DNA of 64,000 bases from Flavobacterium litorale. GTDB lineage: Bacteria > Bacteroidota > Bacteroidia > Flavobacteriales > Flavobacteriaceae. The stretch's first letter is position 1; each line of letters starts with the position of its first letter. The DNA lies in contig NZ_CP080429.1 in NCBI RefSeq assembly GCF_019613795.1, forward strand, positions 1,083,501 to 1,147,500, in the 5' to 3' direction. The position numbers and the translations under genes are program-made. Shown piece after piece: positions 26,757 through 37,525 of the stretch. The notes beneath the pieces are model-generated. The model searched no databases. It had not been told where the DNA came from and saw only the letters and a program-made list of their open reading frames with translations.

Positions 26757-26790
26757 AAAAAAGACTAACAATTTTGTTGGTCTTTTTTTG
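26757..26790 (+). terminator. Terminator of tRNA-Leu
   Basis: The AAGACTAACA/TGTTGGTCTT stem with one G-U pair and flanking A and T runs is 24 nt after the tRNA. Confidence 0.85.
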
Positions 26791-27161
26791 TTTTTAAAGG
26801 TACTAATAACTTAACAACTGTAGCGTTTGCTCAATCCACAGTTTTTTATCCAAATAAATATAGTATTGTGCTTAATAAAGCTTAAGGGGTATAAAATTTT
26901 TATTAGCGATAACAATATACTATAACCCATGTTTAGATGGAGGGAATTGCTATTTCTTGAGGCTTTTTGGCGGAGTGCTATATGCATAAATAGTTGCAAA
27001 ATTGAGGATAACAAATTTGCACCCTAAAAACACTATTAAAATTTAGTTTATTGGATTAAAACGAATAATTTTGAATTAGCAAAAAGTAATGTTTTATAAT
27101 AATTGCCTTGCACTATTGTAACTTAGCGTATAAAAAAATCAACTAAATTAAGTACCCAACC
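26791..27161. other. 371-bp AT-rich intergenic region
   Basis: No gene, RNA or clear repeat was seen. TAATTTTG at 27066-27073 is a possible -7 box for the next gene, without a well-spaced TTG. Confidence 0.6.
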
Positions 27162-27881
27162 ATGAAAAAACTAAGCCTTATTAACACCTTATTACTATTT
27201 GGTATAATAGCCTATTTAACTTACCAGCATTTTGATGTTGAAACTGAAACTGACAAACAGTTTATTCCTGAATTATCTGTAGAGCGCCTTAATGTTATTG
27301 GCAAAGATAAAAACCTATACATGGCAATTAGTAACCCCGAAAGGCAGGCACTTGCTACAATGGGGGGCGATACACTTTTTCCGAATACCAAACGCGATTT
27401 GTCAGGAATTATGTTTTTTAATCGTGTGGGCGACGAGGTAGGAGGTATATTTTATGATGGCAATGATACGATAAGCGATCAAGGTATTACGTTTGACCAG
27501 CAGAAAAACGACCAAGTAATGGCAATAATGAAAAGCGAATATAAAGAGGGTAATAATTGGAAACGTTGGTATGGTATGTATTTGAGAGAACGTACAGACT
27601 CGATTACACAGACCCAGGTTTTTAAGAACTTTTATAAAGAAACAGAAAACTTTACTGAAGAAGAAAAGGAAAAGGCCTATACGGAAATGCGTAGAAAACT
27701 GGATGAAGAAATTAATGTATACCGAATGTTTTTAGGGCGTGAAGAAACTGAAAACGTGGGGCTGTTTTTATATGATTCCAAAGGGCGCGAGCGTATAAAG
27801 TTGTACGTTGATGATAAAGACAATGCCAAACTGATTATAAAAGATACATTGGGTAACATACAGGATTTGACTAAAATATAA
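27162..27881 (+). CDS. Membrane-anchored hypothetical protein
   Basis: A 239-residue protein with one N-terminal membrane helix (about 6-22), unlike a cleaved signal because no AxA-type site follows. The soluble part would lie in the periplasm. It has VERLNVIGKDKNLYMAISNPERQ, then GIMFFNRVGDEVGGIFYDG and a C-terminal GLFLYDSKGRERIKLYVDD repeat-like block. Similar VIDxxGxxR...GLxF-type proteins are seen in Bacteroidota and other bacteria, but no function is known to me. It is monocistronic and convergent with the carboxylase operon, with a strong terminator between. Confidence 0.8.
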   Translation: MKKLSLINTLLLFGIIAYLTYQHFDVETETDKQFIPELSVERLNVIGKDKNLYMAISNPERQALATMGGDTLFPNTKRDLSGIMFFNRVGDEVGGIFYDGNDTISDQGITFDQQKNDQVMAIMKSEYKEGNNWKRWYGMYLRERTDSITQTQVFKNFYKETENFTEEEKEKAYTEMRRKLDEEINVYRMFLGREETENVGLFLYDSKGRERIKLYVDDKDNAKLIIKDTLGNIQDLTKI

Positions 27882-27913
27882 TAAAATACATAGCAGAGTT
27901 TTCTATTCAATAA

Positions 27914-27938
27914 AAAACCGCCCCATTGGGGCGGTTTT
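27914..27938. terminator. Bidirectional terminator
   Basis: CCGCCCC/GGGGCGG stem with ATT loop, A-run before and T-run after, serving the hypothetical gene on plus and the carboxylase operon on minus. Confidence 0.92.
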
Positions 27939-27968
27939 AAGTTATATATAAGTAAATTTAGATAAACC

Positions 27969-29510
27969 TTATAATGGAATATTACCGTGTTTACGGTCGG
28001 GTCGTACAACGGCTTTATGCTCCAGCATGCTAAACGCTTTTATTAGTTTTTTGCGGGTATCTTTTGGTAGTATAACTTCATCTACAAAACCACGTTGTGC
28101 AGCGCGATACGGATTCGCGAATTTATCGGCATACTCCGCTTCTTTTTCTAATAGTTTCGCTTCCGAGTCTTCTGCTTCCGAAATTTCACGCTTAAAGATG
28201 ATTTCACTGGCACCCTTAGCTCCCATTACGGCAATTTCGGCAGTAGGCCATGCAAAATTCATATCGGCACCAATGTGTTTTGAGTTCATTACATCGTACG
28301 CACCGCCATAGGCTTTACGGGTAATAACGGTAACTCTTGGCACGGTAGCCTCGCTCAATGCATATAGTAGTTTTGCGCCGTGTGTTATAATACCGTTCCA
28401 CTCTTGGTTGGTTCCTGGTAAAAAGCCAGGTACATCTACCAATACTAATAGTGGTATATTAAACGCATCGCAAAAACGTGTAAAACGTGCTGCTTTTGTC
28501 GAGCTGTTTACATCCAGTACTCCTGCTAAATACATCGGCTGGTTGGCTACAATACCTACGCTTCTGCCACCAATGCGGGAGAAACCTACAATAATATTTT
28601 CGGCAAAATCTTTATGTATTTCGTAAAAAGAATCTTCGTCAATAATACCACTAATAACCTCGTGCATATCGTAAGGCTTGTTAGCGCTATCAGGTATAAT
28701 GTTAGATAACGATTCTCTAATTTCATCTTTAAATTCGAAGCCCAATTTAGGAGCGGTTTCTTTATTGTTTTGTGGTAAGTAACTTAATAGGGTTTTAATA
28801 TCCTCCAAACATGCTACATCGTTAGCTGAGGTAGTATGTGCCACCCCCGATTTTGTAGCGTGCGTACTTGCACCTCCTAGCTCCTCACTAGTTACGGTTT
28901 CGTTGGTTACGGTTTTAACTACGTTAGGTCCTGTAACAAACATATAACTCGTGTTCTCTACCATCATGGTAAAATCCGTCATGGCAGGCGAGTATACTGC
29001 GCCACCTGCACAAGGACCCATAATAGCCGAGATTTGTGGTATTACGCCACTGCTCTGTACGTTACGGTAAAAAATATCAGCATAACCGCCCAATGAGCGT
29101 ACACCTTCCTGAATACGTGCACCACCCGAATCGTTAAGTCCTATCATAGGCGCACCATTACGGACAGCCATATCCATTACTTTACAAATTTTTTCGGCAT
29201 GCGTTTCGGATAATGCACCTCCAAATACTGTAAAATCTTGGGCAAAAACATACACCAATCTGCCATTAATGGTACCATAGCCTGTAATAACACCGTCGCC
29301 ATAGTACTGCTCTTTTTCCATGCCAAAATCGGTAGTACGGTGGGTAACCAGCATACCCATTTCTTCAAAAGAACCTTCGTCCATTAAGTACTCCACACGC
29401 TCGCGTGCGGTAAGTTTCTTTTTGGCGTGTTGTTTTTCTATTCGTTTTTTGCCTCCGCCTAAATGTGCCTGAGCAATTTTATCGTTTAATATTTTTATTT
29501 TGTCTTCCAT
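27969..29510 (-). CDS. Acyl-CoA carboxylase carboxyltransferase (beta) subunit
   Basis: A 513-residue carboxyltransferase that moves carboxyl from biotin to an acyl-CoA, most likely propionyl-CoA or a related short acyl-CoA. Both crotonase-like halves are present: [15 protein letters not shown] and [12 protein letters not shown] in the first, [13 protein letters not shown] and [13 protein letters not shown] in the second. Its single-chain form is the PCC/MCC beta type, unlike the split AccA/AccD. It is the last gene of a three-gene minus-strand operon, 4 bp after the biotin carboxylase stop. Substrate cannot be fixed from sequence alone. Confidence 0.95.
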   Translation of the reverse strand: MEDKIKILNDKIAQAHLGGGKKRIEKQHAKKKLTARERVEYLMDEGSFEEMGMLVTHRTTDFGMEKEQYYGDGVITGYGTINGRLVYVFAQDFTVFGGALSETHAEKICKVMDMAVRNGAPMIGLNDSGGARIQEGVRSLGGYADIFYRNVQSSGVIPQISAIMGPCAGGAVYSPAMTDFTMMVENTSYMFVTGPNVVKTVTNETVTSEELGGASTHATKSGVAHTTSANDVACLEDIKTLLSYLPQNNKETAPKLGFEFKDEIRESLSNIIPDSANKPYDMHEVISGIIDEDSFYEIHKDFAENIIVGFSRIGGRSVGIVANQPMYLAGVLDVNSSTKAARFTRFCDAFNIPLLVLVDVPGFLPGTNQEWNGIITHGAKLLYALSEATVPRVTVITRKAYGGAYDVMNSKHIGADMNFAWPTAEIAVMGAKGASEIIFKREISEAEDSEAKLLEKEAEYADKFANPYRAAQRGFVDEVILPKDTRKKLIKAFSMLEHKAVVRPDRKHGNIPL

Positions 29511-29514
29511 GAGT

Positions 29515-30957
29515 TTACTGTATTGGCAGTCGTAAAATTTTCTGGTCTTCCAAATAGTGTTTTAAGGCAACATACGCTGCAATTTCTGCTTCGTTATCCA
29601 ATTTCGATTGTAGCTTTTCGGCATCGTAATATTTCTTTACAAAATGCGTGTCGAAGTTGCCCGAACGGAACGCTTCATGCTCGCACACAAAGGTACCAAA
29701 GGGTAGGGTAGTACTAATGCCCTCTACTTTGTAGTTGGCAATAGCGTCTATCATTAATTCAATAGCTTCTTCGCGGGTTTTACCATAAGTAATTAGCTTT
29801 GCCAGCATTGGGTCGTAATAAATGGGTACTTCCATACCTTGCTCAAAACCATTATCTACGCGTATGCCTTTCCCTTTAGGGAGCTCATATACATCCAAAT
29901 GCCCCACGCTTGGCGCGAAATCATTTAATGAATCCTCAGCATATACACGAAGTTCTAATGCATGACCGTTAATTTGCAAATCTTCTTGCTTAATATTGAG
30001 TGCTTCGCCACGTGCTACTCTTATTTGTAGCTCCACAAGGTCAAGCCCTGTAATCATTTCGGTAACAGGGTGCTCCACTTGCAAACGGGTGTTCATCTCC
30101 AAGAAATAGAAGTTTTTATTTTCGTCTAACAAAAATTCTACAGTACCAGCACCTAAATAATCGCAGGCTTTAGCCACTTTAACGGCTGCTTCGCCCATTG
30201 CTTTTCTAATTTCGGGTGTAAGTACGGCACTTGGTGCTTCTTCCACCACTTTTTGATGACGGCGTTGCACGCTACACTCTCTTTCAAATAAATGAAGTAT
30301 GTTGCCATGGCTATCTGCCATTACTTGTATTTCGATGTGGCGTGGCGAACCTACATACTTTTCGATGAAAACAGAACCATCGCCAAAGGCTGAGGTTGCC
30401 TCACTAATGGCGCGCTGCATTTGCGGTACAAAATCGGCTTCTTTTTCTACTACGCGCATCCCTTTACCACCACCACCAGCAGAGGCTTTTATGAGGATAG
30501 GAAAACCTATCTCAACGGCTGCTTTTTTAGCTGCGTCTACATCGGTAATGGCTTTATCCAAACCAGGTACCATCGGTATGTCGTAATCCTTTACCGCATC
30601 TTTGGCAGCAAGTTTACTTCCCATTATTTTTATGGCTTTGGATCGGGGTCCGATAAACGTAATCCCGTTATCCTCTACGGCTTCGGCAAAACCAGCATTC
30701 TCACTTAAAAAACCATATCCAGGGTGAATCCCATCTACGTTAAGTGCTTTGGCAACGTCTATTATTTTATCGCCCAATAGGTACGATTGGTTGGATGGTG
30801 CTTCGCCAATGCAAACCGCTTCATCGGCAAATTTTACATGGGGTGCATTTCGGTCAACGGTCGAAAATACAGCAACCGTCTTAATGCCCATTTTCTTGGC
30901 GGTTTCCATTACCCGTATGGCAATTTCGCCCCTGTTGGCTACAAGTATCTTTTTCAT
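29515..30957 (-). CDS. Biotin carboxylase subunit of acyl-CoA carboxylase
   Basis: An ATP-grasp enzyme that carboxylates the biotin of the partner carrier protein. Seen: N-terminal [18 protein letters not shown] loop [12 protein letters not shown], active-site [14 protein letters not shown], and the C-terminal barrel. A TTG at 30966 could open the frame three codons earlier, but ATG 30957 gives a normal start one base after the upstream stop (TAG-C-ATG), so 480 residues is preferred. It is cotranscribed with the carrier and carboxyltransferase genes. It is of AccC type, but its neighbours make it part of a propionyl/acyl-CoA carboxylase. Confidence 0.95.
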   Translation of the reverse strand: MKKILVANRGEIAIRVMETAKKMGIKTVAVFSTVDRNAPHVKFADEAVCIGEAPSNQSYLLGDKIIDVAKALNVDGIHPGYGFLSENAGFAEAVEDNGITFIGPRSKAIKIMGSKLAAKDAVKDYDIPMVPGLDKAITDVDAAKKAAVEIGFPILIKASAGGGGKGMRVVEKEADFVPQMQRAISEATSAFGDGSVFIEKYVGSPRHIEIQVMADSHGNILHLFERECSVQRRHQKVVEEAPSAVLTPEIRKAMGEAAVKVAKACDYLGAGTVEFLLDENKNFYFLEMNTRLQVEHPVTEMITGLDLVELQIRVARGEALNIKQEDLQINGHALELRVYAEDSLNDFAPSVGHLDVYELPKGKGIRVDNGFEQGMEVPIYYDPMLAKLITYGKTREEAIELMIDAIANYKVEGISTTLPFGTFVCEHEAFRSGNFDTHFVKKYYDAEKLQSKLDNEAEIAAYVALKHYLEDQKILRLPIQ

Positions 30958-30958
30958 G

Positions 30959-31444
30959 CTATTCAAATTCTATTAATAATTGCCCCTTATCTACCGCATC
31001 GCCTTTGGTTACGGCAATGGCTTTTATAACGCCTGCTCTTGGCGATTGGAAAGTGTTTTCCATTTTCATGGCTTCCAGTATTAGTAGGTTATCGCCCTCC
31101 TGTACCTCTTGCCCAACGGTAACATTAATTTCCAGTATAAGCCCCGGTATAGGTGCTTTAATTTCGTTAACCTGTTTTGCTGTACCAATCTCAAAGCCCA
31201 TTTCTTTAATAAGTTGGTCAAGCTGGTTGGCAATGTTTACGGTGTAGGTGTTGTTGTTTACGGTAACCGTATATTCTTTTTTAAGAAAATCGGTATGGGT
31301 AACGGCGGCTTTAAAAGGTTTGTTGGCTTTTAAAATATGAAAGTTAGCAGTACCTGTACTAATAATGTCCAGTTCAGCAAGCTGTGTTTCGGTAACATCA
31401 AAAGTTGTACTGCCGTTTACTGTGAGTTTGTAGGCATCACTCAT
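30959..31444 (-). CDS. Biotin carboxyl carrier subunit of acyl-CoA carboxylase
   Basis: A 161-residue protein with the biotinyl-lysine motif EAMKMENTF near residue 125 in a C-terminal biotinyl domain (about 92-160). It has a beta-rich N-terminal segment that may bind the carboxylase, like the linker region of PCC alpha. It is the first gene of the operon. Biotin must be attached by a ligase encoded elsewhere. The 127 bp up to the divergent restriction gene should carry both promoters. Confidence 0.93.
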   Translation of the reverse strand: MSDAYKLTVNGSTTFDVTETQLAELDIISTGTANFHILKANKPFKAAVTHTDFLKKEYTVTVNNNTYTVNIANQLDQLIKEMGFEIGTAKQVNEIKAPIPGLILEINVTVGQEVQEGDNLLILEAMKMENTFQSPRAGVIKAIAVTKGDAVDKGQLLIEFE

Positions 31445-31571
31445 GTTAAAATTGATTTGTATTGGAGGTGTAAATATAGGTAAAAGAAAACGTTTTCGGG
31501 GGCTGTAGGGTTTGGTAAGTTACTACACCTTGAAATTTTTTAGTACATTTATCCAACTGAAAATTACTCGG

Positions 31572-34500
31572 ATGCCGTTATTTCAAAATGCTGTACTAAC
31601 CAAGTACAAAAATACCCAAAACAAAGCCACTATTGCTACCCAGTGGGCGCGCTACCAAAAGCACTTTTTTAGCCCTGTTATACAGCAAAATATAAAAAAC
31701 AGTAAGGAAGAACAATACCAAGGCGAGTTTTTAATAGACTTGTTTGTTAAAATACTGGGCTATACCAAAAATCCGCAGCCCGATTTTAACCTTACTACCG
31801 AATACAAAAACGTAAAAGACAGCAAAAAAGCCGACGGCGCCATACTAATAAACAATAAAGTTACTGCGGTTATAGAGCTTAAAGGCACCGATACGATAGA
31901 TTTGGGCAAGGTAGAAACCCAAGCCTTTGGTTACAAAAACAACCAACCCGACTGTGTGTATGTAATAACGGCTAATTTTGAGAAGTTACGTTTTTATATT
32001 GATAATGCGGTAGAACATATTGAGTTTAACCTGTTTGCCCTAACCGAGCAGGAGTTTAAACTGTTGTATTTGTGCCTTGCTTACGAAAACCTAAGCAAAG
32101 GACTGCCCAAGCAAATAAAAAGCGAATCGGTAGCGGAGGAGGATAAAATTACCAAAGAGCTGTACAAAGACTATTCGGTTTTTAAAACAAAACTGCACCA
32201 CAATTTGGTAGCCTGCAACCCGCAATACACCCCGTTGGAGCTCTTTAAAAAATCGCAGAAGCTGTTGGATAGGTTTTTATTCCTGTTTTTTGCCGAAGAT
32301 AGGCAACTCCTCCCGCCCAACTCCGTACGCCTTATACTCAACCAATGGCAACAACTGCAAGAGCTGGATGCCTATGCCCCGCTGTACAGCCGTTTTAAAA
32401 AATACTTTGGCTACCTTAATACAGGTTTTAAGGGCAAACAACACGATATTTATGCCTACAACGGCGGATTGTTTAAACCCGATGCCGTACTGGATGCCAT
32501 AGTTATAGATGACGACCTGCTGTACGAACACACCCTAAAATTGGCAGGCTACGATTTTGCTAGCGAGATAGATGTTAACATACTGGGGCATATATTCGAA
32601 AACTCGTTAAATGAGCTGGAAGAGGTTAAAGCCCAACTGGAAGGCGAAGTTATAGACCGCACTAAAACCAAACGCAAAAAAGACGGCGTTTTTTATACCC
32701 CAAAATACATAACCAAGTACATAGTAGATAATACGGTTGGCAAACTGTGTACCGAAAAAAAGGTAGCACTCGATATAAGCGATGCCACCTACCAACCCGC
32801 CAAGCAGCGTAGCCGAAAACGCCTTACTGCCCTACAGGAGTACAGGGAATGGCTGTTGCAACTTACTATTTGCGACCCTGCCTGTGGTAGTGGTGCTTTT
32901 TTGAACCAAGCCCTCGATTTTTTAATTGGCGAGCACCGCTATATCGACGAACTCTCGGCGCGCTACAATAAAGATACCTTTGTACTAAGCGATGTAGAAA
33001 ACAGCATACTGGAAAATAATTTGTTTGGGGTAGATATTAACGAGGAAAGTGTAGAGATTGCCAAATTATCGTTATGGTTGCGTACCGCACGCCCCAAACG
33101 AAAGTTAAACAACCTAAGCAACAACATAAAATGCGGCAATAGCCTGATAGACGACCCCGAAGTAGCGGGCGATAAAGCCTTTAACTGGCAACACGAATTT
33201 CCTCATATTTTTAAACGAGGCGGTTTTGATGTGGTAATTGGAAATCCGCCTTATGTTTTTGCAAGAGATAATTTTAAACAAGAAGAAAAAGATTTTTGTG
33301 TAAAAGAATATGTTTCCGCAAAATATCAGATAAATACTTATCTTTTATTTATTGAAAAATCGGTAAAAATCCTAAAAAGTAGGGGTGTATATGGCTTAAT
33401 CATCCCAAATGCTTGGTTAATGGTTTATAGTGGTGAAGGATTGAGGAAGTATTTATTGGATAATTGTAAATTAAATCAAATTATTAATTTAAAAGGTTAT
33501 TCTTTTGAAAGTGCTAATGTAGAAACAGTAATTTTGCTTGCAGAAAATCAAACAATTACAAATCCTAATTCATTAGATGTCTATCTAAATGATGGAACAG
33601 AATTCTATTTATCTCATACAAAAAATCAATTGGAATTTAAAAATAACGAAGGGTTTGAATTCAAAGTTTTTTTAGATGATGAGAGTGATAATATAAACTT
33701 AAAGTTGGGGAGGAAAACACTTTTACTTGATTACTTAGTCGATATAAAAGCTGGTTTAAAAGCTTATGAAAAATCAAAAGGGGATCCAAAGCAAAGCGCT
33801 GAAGATGTAAAAAATAGGGTTTATGATTATGAGTATAAATTCGATGAAAACACTCACAAATATCTAGATGGAAAAAATGTGAGCAGATATTTTACAAATT
33901 GGACGGGTTCATATTTAAGGTATGGAAAACACTTAGCAGCCCCAAGAGCTATAAATTTATTTGACGGCAAAAAAATTATAGTAAGAGAGATTACAGGAAA
34001 TTTCCCAAAATGTATTATTTCAACATATACAGAAGATTTTTATTTGTATAATATGAGTAATATTGCAATTTTAGAAAAGCCTGATACAAATATTTCGTTG
34101 AAATATATTTTAAGTATATTAAATAGTAAATTAATATCATACTATTTTCTAAAAAATACTGCGAAATCGGTTAGGAAACTGTTTCCAAAAATCATTTTAA
34201 ATGATTTAAGAAAATTTCCAATTAAGAAAATTTCAGTAATAGATCAACAACCCTTTATCGAAAAAGCTGACCAAATGCTTACATTAAATAAAGAACTACA
34301 GGAGGTAAGTGGTAAGTTTCAGCGGAGTTTGCAACGTAAGTTTGAACTTGAAAAACTACCTAAAAAGTTACAGGATTGGTACGAGCTTACTTATACCGAT
34401 TTTGTAAAGGAGTTGCGCAAAAAGAAAATAAAACTTTCGTTGCGCCAAGAAGCCGAGTGGGAGGATTATTTTACTGCCGAACAACAAAAAGCCGTTGCCC

Positions 34501-34601
34501 TTAAAACCCAAATAGGCACTACGGATGCCGAAATAGACCAAATGGTGTATGCCCTATACGGCTTAACCCCCGATGAAATTGCTATAGTAGAAGCAGTATA
34601 A
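31572..34601 (+). CDS. Type IIG restriction-modification enzyme, Eco57I-like single chain
   Basis: A 1009-residue fused nuclease, methyltransferase and specificity protein. Seen: a PD-(D/E)XK-type site in DGAILINNKVTAVIELKGTD (about 31825-31890), a helical linker, SAM motif I DPACGSGAFLNQA (about 32874-32912), catalytic NPPY (33243-33254) for N6-adenine methylation, and a C-terminal TaqI-like specificity region with coiled coil. It should methylate one site and cut nearby. The frame extends to TTG 31512, but ATG 31572 is the natural start. Bases 33255-34290, coding for target recognition, are far more AT-rich than both flanks. It has no separate partner gene. Confidence 0.92.
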   Translation: MPLFQNAVLTKYKNTQNKATIATQWARYQKHFFSPVIQQNIKNSKEEQYQGEFLIDLFVKILGYTKNPQPDFNLTTEYKNVKDSKKADGAILINNKVTAVIELKGTDTIDLGKVETQAFGYKNNQPDCVYVITANFEKLRFYIDNAVEHIEFNLFALTEQEFKLLYLCLAYENLSKGLPKQIKSESVAEEDKITKELYKDYSVFKTKLHHNLVACNPQYTPLELFKKSQKLLDRFLFLFFAEDRQLLPPNSVRLILNQWQQLQELDAYAPLYSRFKKYFGYLNTGFKGKQHDIYAYNGGLFKPDAVLDAIVIDDDLLYEHTLKLAGYDFASEIDVNILGHIFENSLNELEEVKAQLEGEVIDRTKTKRKKDGVFYTPKYITKYIVDNTVGKLCTEKKVALDISDATYQPAKQRSRKRLTALQEYREWLLQLTICDPACGSGAFLNQALDFLIGEHRYIDELSARYNKDTFVLSDVENSILENNLFGVDINEESVEIAKLSLWLRTARPKRKLNNLSNNIKCGNSLIDDPEVAGDKAFNWQHEFPHIFKRGGFDVVIGNPPYVFARDNFKQEEKDFCVKEYVSAKYQINTYLLFIEKSVKILKSRGVYGLIIPNAWLMVYSGEGLRKYLLDNCKLNQIINLKGYSFESANVETVILLAENQTITNPNSLDVYLNDGTEFYLSHTKNQLEFKNNEGFEFKVFLDDESDNINLKLGRKTLLLDYLVDIKAGLKAYEKSKGDPKQSAEDVKNRVYDYEYKFDENTHKYLDGKNVSRYFTNWTGSYLRYGKHLAAPRAINLFDGKKIIVREITGNFPKCIISTYTEDFYLYNMSNIAILEKPDTNISLKYILSILNSKLISYYFLKNTAKSVRKLFPKIILNDLRKFPIKKISVIDQQPFIEKADQMLTLNKELQEVSGKFQRSLQRKFELEKLPKKLQDWYELTYTDFVKELRKKKIKLSLRQEAEWEDYFTAEQQKAVALKTQIGTTDAEIDQMVYALYGLTPDEIAIVEAV

Positions 34602-34657
34602 AAACGATAAAAAATGCTATATAAGATTACCTATCGTAATTCGGAAATAAAATAGTT

Positions 34658-36058
34658 TTATTGTATTAAACCCAATACAGCATCGGGGTAAACCCCTATA
34701 CCAATAGTAAGCAGTATTGCTATTACAGCTACTATGCTGTACACGGCAGGTACTTTGGTAGTGGTTTCGGTAGCTTCCTTAGTGTACATGGCTAGTATTA
34801 GCTTAAAGTAATACCCAACACTTATTATAGAGTTAATTACAGCTATAACCACAATGGTTATATGCCCTGAATTTAGTACTTCGCTAAATAGGAAAAACTT
34901 ACCAAAAAATCCTGAAAATATCGGTATACCTGCCATAGAGAGTAGGGCACAGGTTAATACCGCTGCCATAGTAGGGTTGGTTTTGCCCAGCCCGTTAAAG
35001 TTGTGTATTTCTTCGTTTTCTTTACTAGCAGTAACATATAGTATTACGGCAAAGGCTGCAATACCTGCTAAGGCGTAAGCTGCTGCATAGTAAAAGAGTA
35101 CTCCCGACATTACTGGAGGGTTTAAAAATACCATTAGCATAAACCCAGCGTGCGATATACCCGAAAAGGCAAGCATACGTTTAACACTGGTTTGGCGCAA
35201 TGCCATTAGGTTACCTACCGACATGGATAGTATGGATACGGTTGTAATTATAGCTATATACGTACCTGGTACCTCTAGGTTTAGGTTACGCATTAGTTTA
35301 AAAAAGGCGGCTACGGCGGCTACTTTTGCCAGCGTACTCATGGTGGCGGTGTTTAATGCAGGCGAACCTTCGTACACATCGGGTGCCCACATATGGAAGG
35401 GCGCTGCTGCTATTTTAAACAGTAAGCCTATGGTTAGCATTACAATACCCATAAAAAACCAATCGGGTAAATTGCCAGCCAATACAGCATCGTAAATACC
35501 AGCATTATCAAAAGTACCTGTTGCACCGTATACTAGGGCAATACCAAATAGTAATATACCCGATGCAAAAGCTCCCATAAGGAAGTATTTCATACCTGCC
35601 TCGTTGCTTTTTAAACTTCTTGGCTCGCTAGCAGCCAATACGTATAGTGCTATAGAGAGTACCTCGATACCCAAAAAGAACATGGCTAAATTCCCGAAAG
35701 ATACCATGGCTATGGCTCCTGTAAGTAAAAATAATTTTATGGCAACAAAATCAGATAGTTTTGCTTTGTGGTCTTTATGAAACTCAGGCGTCATGGCTAC
35801 CAAAAATATTGTAAGCACTATAAATAATGTCGAAAATGCTTTACCATAACTGTTCTCTACAATCATGTTGTTGTATAAGCCTTCGGTGTGCTGGGTAGTG
35901 GTTATGTTTAGCCCAAACTCCATATAATCAGCTACGTTAAGCCCAAGTACTGCCAGTAGCCCAATAATGGCTACAGGAACAATGGCTTTCCTTAAATTGA
36001 AAATCTCAGCTATAAGGCATATAATCCCTAATCCTGCAATAGCTATTAATGTATTCAT
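34658..36058 (-). CDS. nuoN: NADH-quinone oxidoreductase subunit N
   Basis: A 466-residue antiporter-like membrane subunit of complex I and a proton channel. It has about 14 hydrophobic helices and the conserved block FKIAAAPFHMWAPDVYEG with the channel lysine, and an LxxKRMLAFSGISHAG segment. It is the last gene of the nuo operon, 17 bp after nuoM. No strong terminator was found in the 56 bp between it and the convergent restriction gene. Confidence 0.97.
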   Translation of the reverse strand: MNTLIAIAGLGIICLIAEIFNLRKAIVPVAIIGLLAVLGLNVADYMEFGLNITTTQHTEGLYNNMIVENSYGKAFSTLFIVLTIFLVAMTPEFHKDHKAKLSDFVAIKLFLLTGAIAMVSFGNLAMFFLGIEVLSIALYVLAASEPRSLKSNEAGMKYFLMGAFASGILLFGIALVYGATGTFDNAGIYDAVLAGNLPDWFFMGIVMLTIGLLFKIAAAPFHMWAPDVYEGSPALNTATMSTLAKVAAVAAFFKLMRNLNLEVPGTYIAIITTVSILSMSVGNLMALRQTSVKRMLAFSGISHAGFMLMVFLNPPVMSGVLFYYAAAYALAGIAAFAVILYVTASKENEEIHNFNGLGKTNPTMAAVLTCALLSMAGIPIFSGFFGKFFLFSEVLNSGHITIVVIAVINSIISVGYYFKLILAMYTKEATETTTKVPAVYSIVAVIAILLTIGIGVYPDAVLGLIQ

Positions 36059-36075
36059 TTTTTATACGAGCTTAA

Positions 36076-37515
36076 TTAAATCTGGTTAATGTGTAATAAC
36101 GCCTCTTGTAGGGCTGGTGTAATAAAGTCGGTAATTGGTCGTGGGTACACTCCAAAAAATAGGAGTACACCAACAATAAGTACAAAAGTAAACGTTTCGC
36201 CCGTTGTAATATCGGCAAATACCTTTGTACCCTTATCACCAAGCATAACGTGCTGGAACATTCGTAACATATAAAATGCACCTAGTATAATAGTAGTACC
36301 TCCTAAAACACCAAACCATATATTAGTCTGTGCCAAGCTGTACAATACTTCAAATTCTCCTATAAAGTTAAACGTTAAAGGTAATGCTACCGATGCCATA
36401 ACCAATATCATAAACATCGATGCAAATTTTGGTGCTTGCGTTCGGATGCCTCCCATTTCGCTTATGGTAGTTGTGTGGTAGCGGCGTTCAATAACTTCGG
36501 CAGCATAAAAAAGTCCTACCACTACAAAACCGTGTGCTATCATTTGCAAAAATGCACCACGAAGTCCGTCTATGGTCAGCGTATACGTACCTGCTGCTAT
36601 TAGCCCAACGTGCGCTAATGAGGAGTAGGCTAATAATTTTTTTAAATCAGTTTGTTTCAGTGCTAGTATAGAGCCGTATATAACCCCAGCAATACAAAAT
36701 GCAATAACAATGTATTTATATTCTGCTGCTGCTTGTGGTGTTATGGGCAATTGCCATCTAATAATACTGTACAGTGCCATTTTTAGCATAATACCCGATA
36801 GTAGCATGGTACCTGCTGCGGGTGCTTTTTGGTATACGTTTGCCTGCCACGTATGGAAAGGTATAATGGGTATTTTTATAGCATAGGCTAAAAAGAAGCC
36901 TAAGAATATCCAAAACTGCTCTGTTTCCGAAAGTTCTGCATTGTACAGGTTTGTTATAAGGAAACTATTGGTTTTTGTATATAAATATATAAACGAAATT
37001 AGCATGAATAGCGAGCCTGCAAAGGTGTAGATAAAGAATTTAACTACGGCTTTCTTTCTGCTCTCTGTATCGCCACTACCCCAAATAAGAGCTATAAAGT
37101 ATATTGGTATTAATGATAATTCCCAGAAGATATAGTACACTAAACCATCGGCACTTAAAAATGTACCTACCATAGCAAATGCCATAAATAGGATTAGTGC
37201 GTAAAACGATTTTGTTTTTGGGAACATGTTCCCAAAAGAGGTTAGTACAATTATTGGCGTTAGTGCTGTGGTTAGTGCTACCATAGCAAGCGATATGCCG
37301 TCTGCTTTAAAGTTTAGTACTACGCGTGGCTTGCTTATCCAAGCTTGCACATAATCTACCGTAATGCCCATATTGTAGCGATACATCACATAAAGGGTGG
37401 CTGCAAATGCGGCAGCGCTAAATAATAATGCGGCTTTAGAAGCCCATTTATCGCCCACAAAGTAAGTAGCAACCGTGCCGAATAATAGAATAATGAGTAT
37501 AAATGATACGTCCAT
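36076..37515 (-). CDS. nuoM: NADH-quinone oxidoreductase subunit M
   Basis: A 479-residue antiporter-like subunit of complex I. Typical blocks are FWELSLIPIYFIALIWG (with the key glutamate), IPIIPFHTWQANVYQKAP, and KKLLAYSSLAHVGL. It lies 10 bp after nuoL in the operon, and length is normal. Confidence 0.97.
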   Translation of the reverse strand: MDVSFILIILLFGTVATYFVGDKWASKAALLFSAAAFAATLYVMYRYNMGITVDYVQAWISKPRVVLNFKADGISLAMVALTTALTPIIVLTSFGNMFPKTKSFYALILFMAFAMVGTFLSADGLVYYIFWELSLIPIYFIALIWGSGDTESRKKAVVKFFIYTFAGSLFMLISFIYLYTKTNSFLITNLYNAELSETEQFWIFLGFFLAYAIKIPIIPFHTWQANVYQKAPAAGTMLLSGIMLKMALYSIIRWQLPITPQAAAEYKYIVIAFCIAGVIYGSILALKQTDLKKLLAYSSLAHVGLIAAGTYTLTIDGLRGAFLQMIAHGFVVVGLFYAAEVIERRYHTTTISEMGGIRTQAPKFASMFMILVMASVALPLTFNFIGEFEVLYSLAQTNIWFGVLGGTTIILGAFYMLRMFQHVMLGDKGTKVFADITTGETFTFVLIVGVLLFFGVYPRPITDFITPALQEALLHINQI

Positions 37516-37525
37516 CAGGTGTAAA

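Noticed and set aside
26811-27014. 67-codon minus-strand frame in the gap after tRNA-Leu
   Set aside because: Low-complexity translation of AT-rich DNA, no promoter or family; read as spacer.
31572-34601. Part of a multi-gene defence island (BREX, DISARM or similar)
   Set aside because: The restriction gene is alone between a carboxylase operon and complex I; no partner defence genes are present.
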